Origin: Blastococcus sp. TF02-8
GTDB lineage: Bacteria > Actinomycetota > Actinomycetes > Mycobacteriales > Geodermatophilaceae
Reading direction: 5' to 3'
Length of the DNA stretch: 64,000 nt
Assembly: GCF_003319175.1 (NCBI RefSeq)
Contig: NZ_QOHK01000003.1
Span: forward strand, 372,001 to 436,000
The stretch's first letter is position 1. The number at the start of each line of letters is the position of its first letter. A program made the translations under genes and the position numbers. The notes beneath the pieces were generated by a model, which was given only the letters and a program-made list of their open reading frames with translations, made no database searches and was not told the origin of the DNA. Shown piece after piece: positions 63,431 through 64,000 of the stretch.

Positions 63431-64000
63431 TCAGCGGAGCACCTCGAGCATCGTCCGCGCCCCGCGCTGGAACTCGTAGTCGACGTCGCGGACCCGGACG
63501 CGCAGCCCGTCGGCGGTGAGCGAGCCGATCAGGCGCTCGACGAGTTCGGGGTGGGGTCTGCCCGCCTGGTCGACCAGCGGATAGAGCCGCACGCCGGTCC
63601 GGGACACCCGCGCCATCTCCCGCACCGCCGCCAGGTGGAAGCCGGCATCCAGCCGGTCGGCGTAGGTGAGGAGCAGGTGCGAGGAGAGCACCAGGTCGAA
63701 CGACCGCTCCGCGAACGGCAGGTGGGGGAGGGCAGCCGGGAGGTACCGCCCCGGGTTCGCCTTCCGGTCGCCGGCGAACAGCGCTGCGGACGCCGCCCGC
63801 GAGCGCTGGTGCCCGGGCAACCCGCCGAAGAAGTCCCAGAGGTACCGCTCCGCGTTGGCCGTGGCCCAGGCGTGCCCACGTTCCAGCTCCGCGGAGACAC
63901 GCTCGGCCAGCTGGTCGGCCGAGGTCAGGTACACGGGATCGACGGCCACGGCACGGGTGCCCCTGCGGCGGGCCGACGCGGTGAAGCTGGAGGCTCCTCC
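63431..64000 (-). CDS. Class I SAM-dependent methyltransferase, 5' end outside window
   Basis: The frame stays open to the window edge, so the start is not in view; a GTG at 63949 exists but the sequence before it (GGASSFTASARRRG) reads as the SAM-binding glycine loop. AVDPVY follows as the acidic strand end. Later motifs are LPFAERSFDLVLSSHLLLTY (motif IV region) and EMARVSRTGVRLYPLVDQAG. Substrate unknown. It converges on truB. Confidence 0.8.
   Translation of the reverse strand, partial: GGASSFTASARRRGTRAVAVDPVYLTSADQLAERVSAELERGHAWATANAERYLWDFFGGLPGHQRSRAASAALFAGDRKANPGRYLPAALPHLPFAERSFDLVLSSHLLLTYADRLDAGFHLAAVREMARVSRTGVRLYPLVDQAGRPHPELVERLIGSLTADGLRVRVRDVDYEFQRGARTMLEVLR

Overview
This window is chromosomal DNA from a very GC-rich actinobacterium. 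Gene content, synteny and codon bias (nearly every third position is G or C) fit the Actinomycetes, and the Geodermatophilaceae (Blastococcus, Geodermatophilus, Modestobacter) are my best guess. That family call is inference only. The backbone is one long conserved housekeeping block: proS, then rpsP-khpA-rimM-trmD, rplS-lepB, rnhB-DUF2469, yraN-comM-dprA-xerC-whiG, M23 peptidase, rpsB-tsf-pyrH-frr-cdsA, rlmN, dxr-rip1-ispG, a lipoprotein penicillin-binding protein, rimP-nusA-ylxR-infB-ylxP-rbfA-nrnA-MATE-truB. It covers translation, ribosome maturation, RNA modification, isoprenoid precursors (both MEP enzymes dxr and ispG), membrane lipid synthesis, regulated proteolysis and competence or recombination.

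The backbone is interrupted twice. The smaller insertion (9179-12600) is a five-gene, translationally coupled cassette that opens with WXG100-type proteins. It has no secretion machinery beside it.

The larger one (17677-32913, 15,237 bp) is a complete Tn7-like transposon. It is bounded by near-identical terminal inverted repeats starting TGTGAC and by a perfect 5-bp target duplication, TGACC. The first copy contains the stop codon of the sigma-factor gene whiG. The insertion sits in what was a 3-bp gap between the convergent whiG and M23 peptidase genes, so neither gene is damaged. The left half carries tniQ, tnsC, tnsB and tnsA on the minus strand behind a perfect actinobacterial LexA/SOS box. 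The right half carries defence cargo: a small zinc-knuckle-like gene behind twin palindromic operators, a divergent HEPN-type protein, and an operon made of a NYN-domain nuclease followed by a full type II CBASS system. The CBASS genes are TIR-SAVED effector, CD-NTase, E2-like protein, E1-like protein and JAB/JAMM peptidase.

In the expected CBASS logic, the CD-NTase (whose C-terminus is a Gly-rich tail ending in Gly) makes a cyclic oligonucleotide after phage infection. The SAVED domain senses it and the TIR domain destroys NAD+. E2 and E1 conjugate the CD-NTase C-terminus and JAB reverses this. The coupled NYN nuclease, the split E2/E1 and the nearby HEPN protein depart from the textbook layout. 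With SOS-regulated transposition and apparent targeting of the whiG 3' end, they make the element the most interesting part of the window.

The window begins inside an amidohydrolase gene and ends inside a methyltransferase gene. I saw no tRNA, rRNA or CRISPR array.
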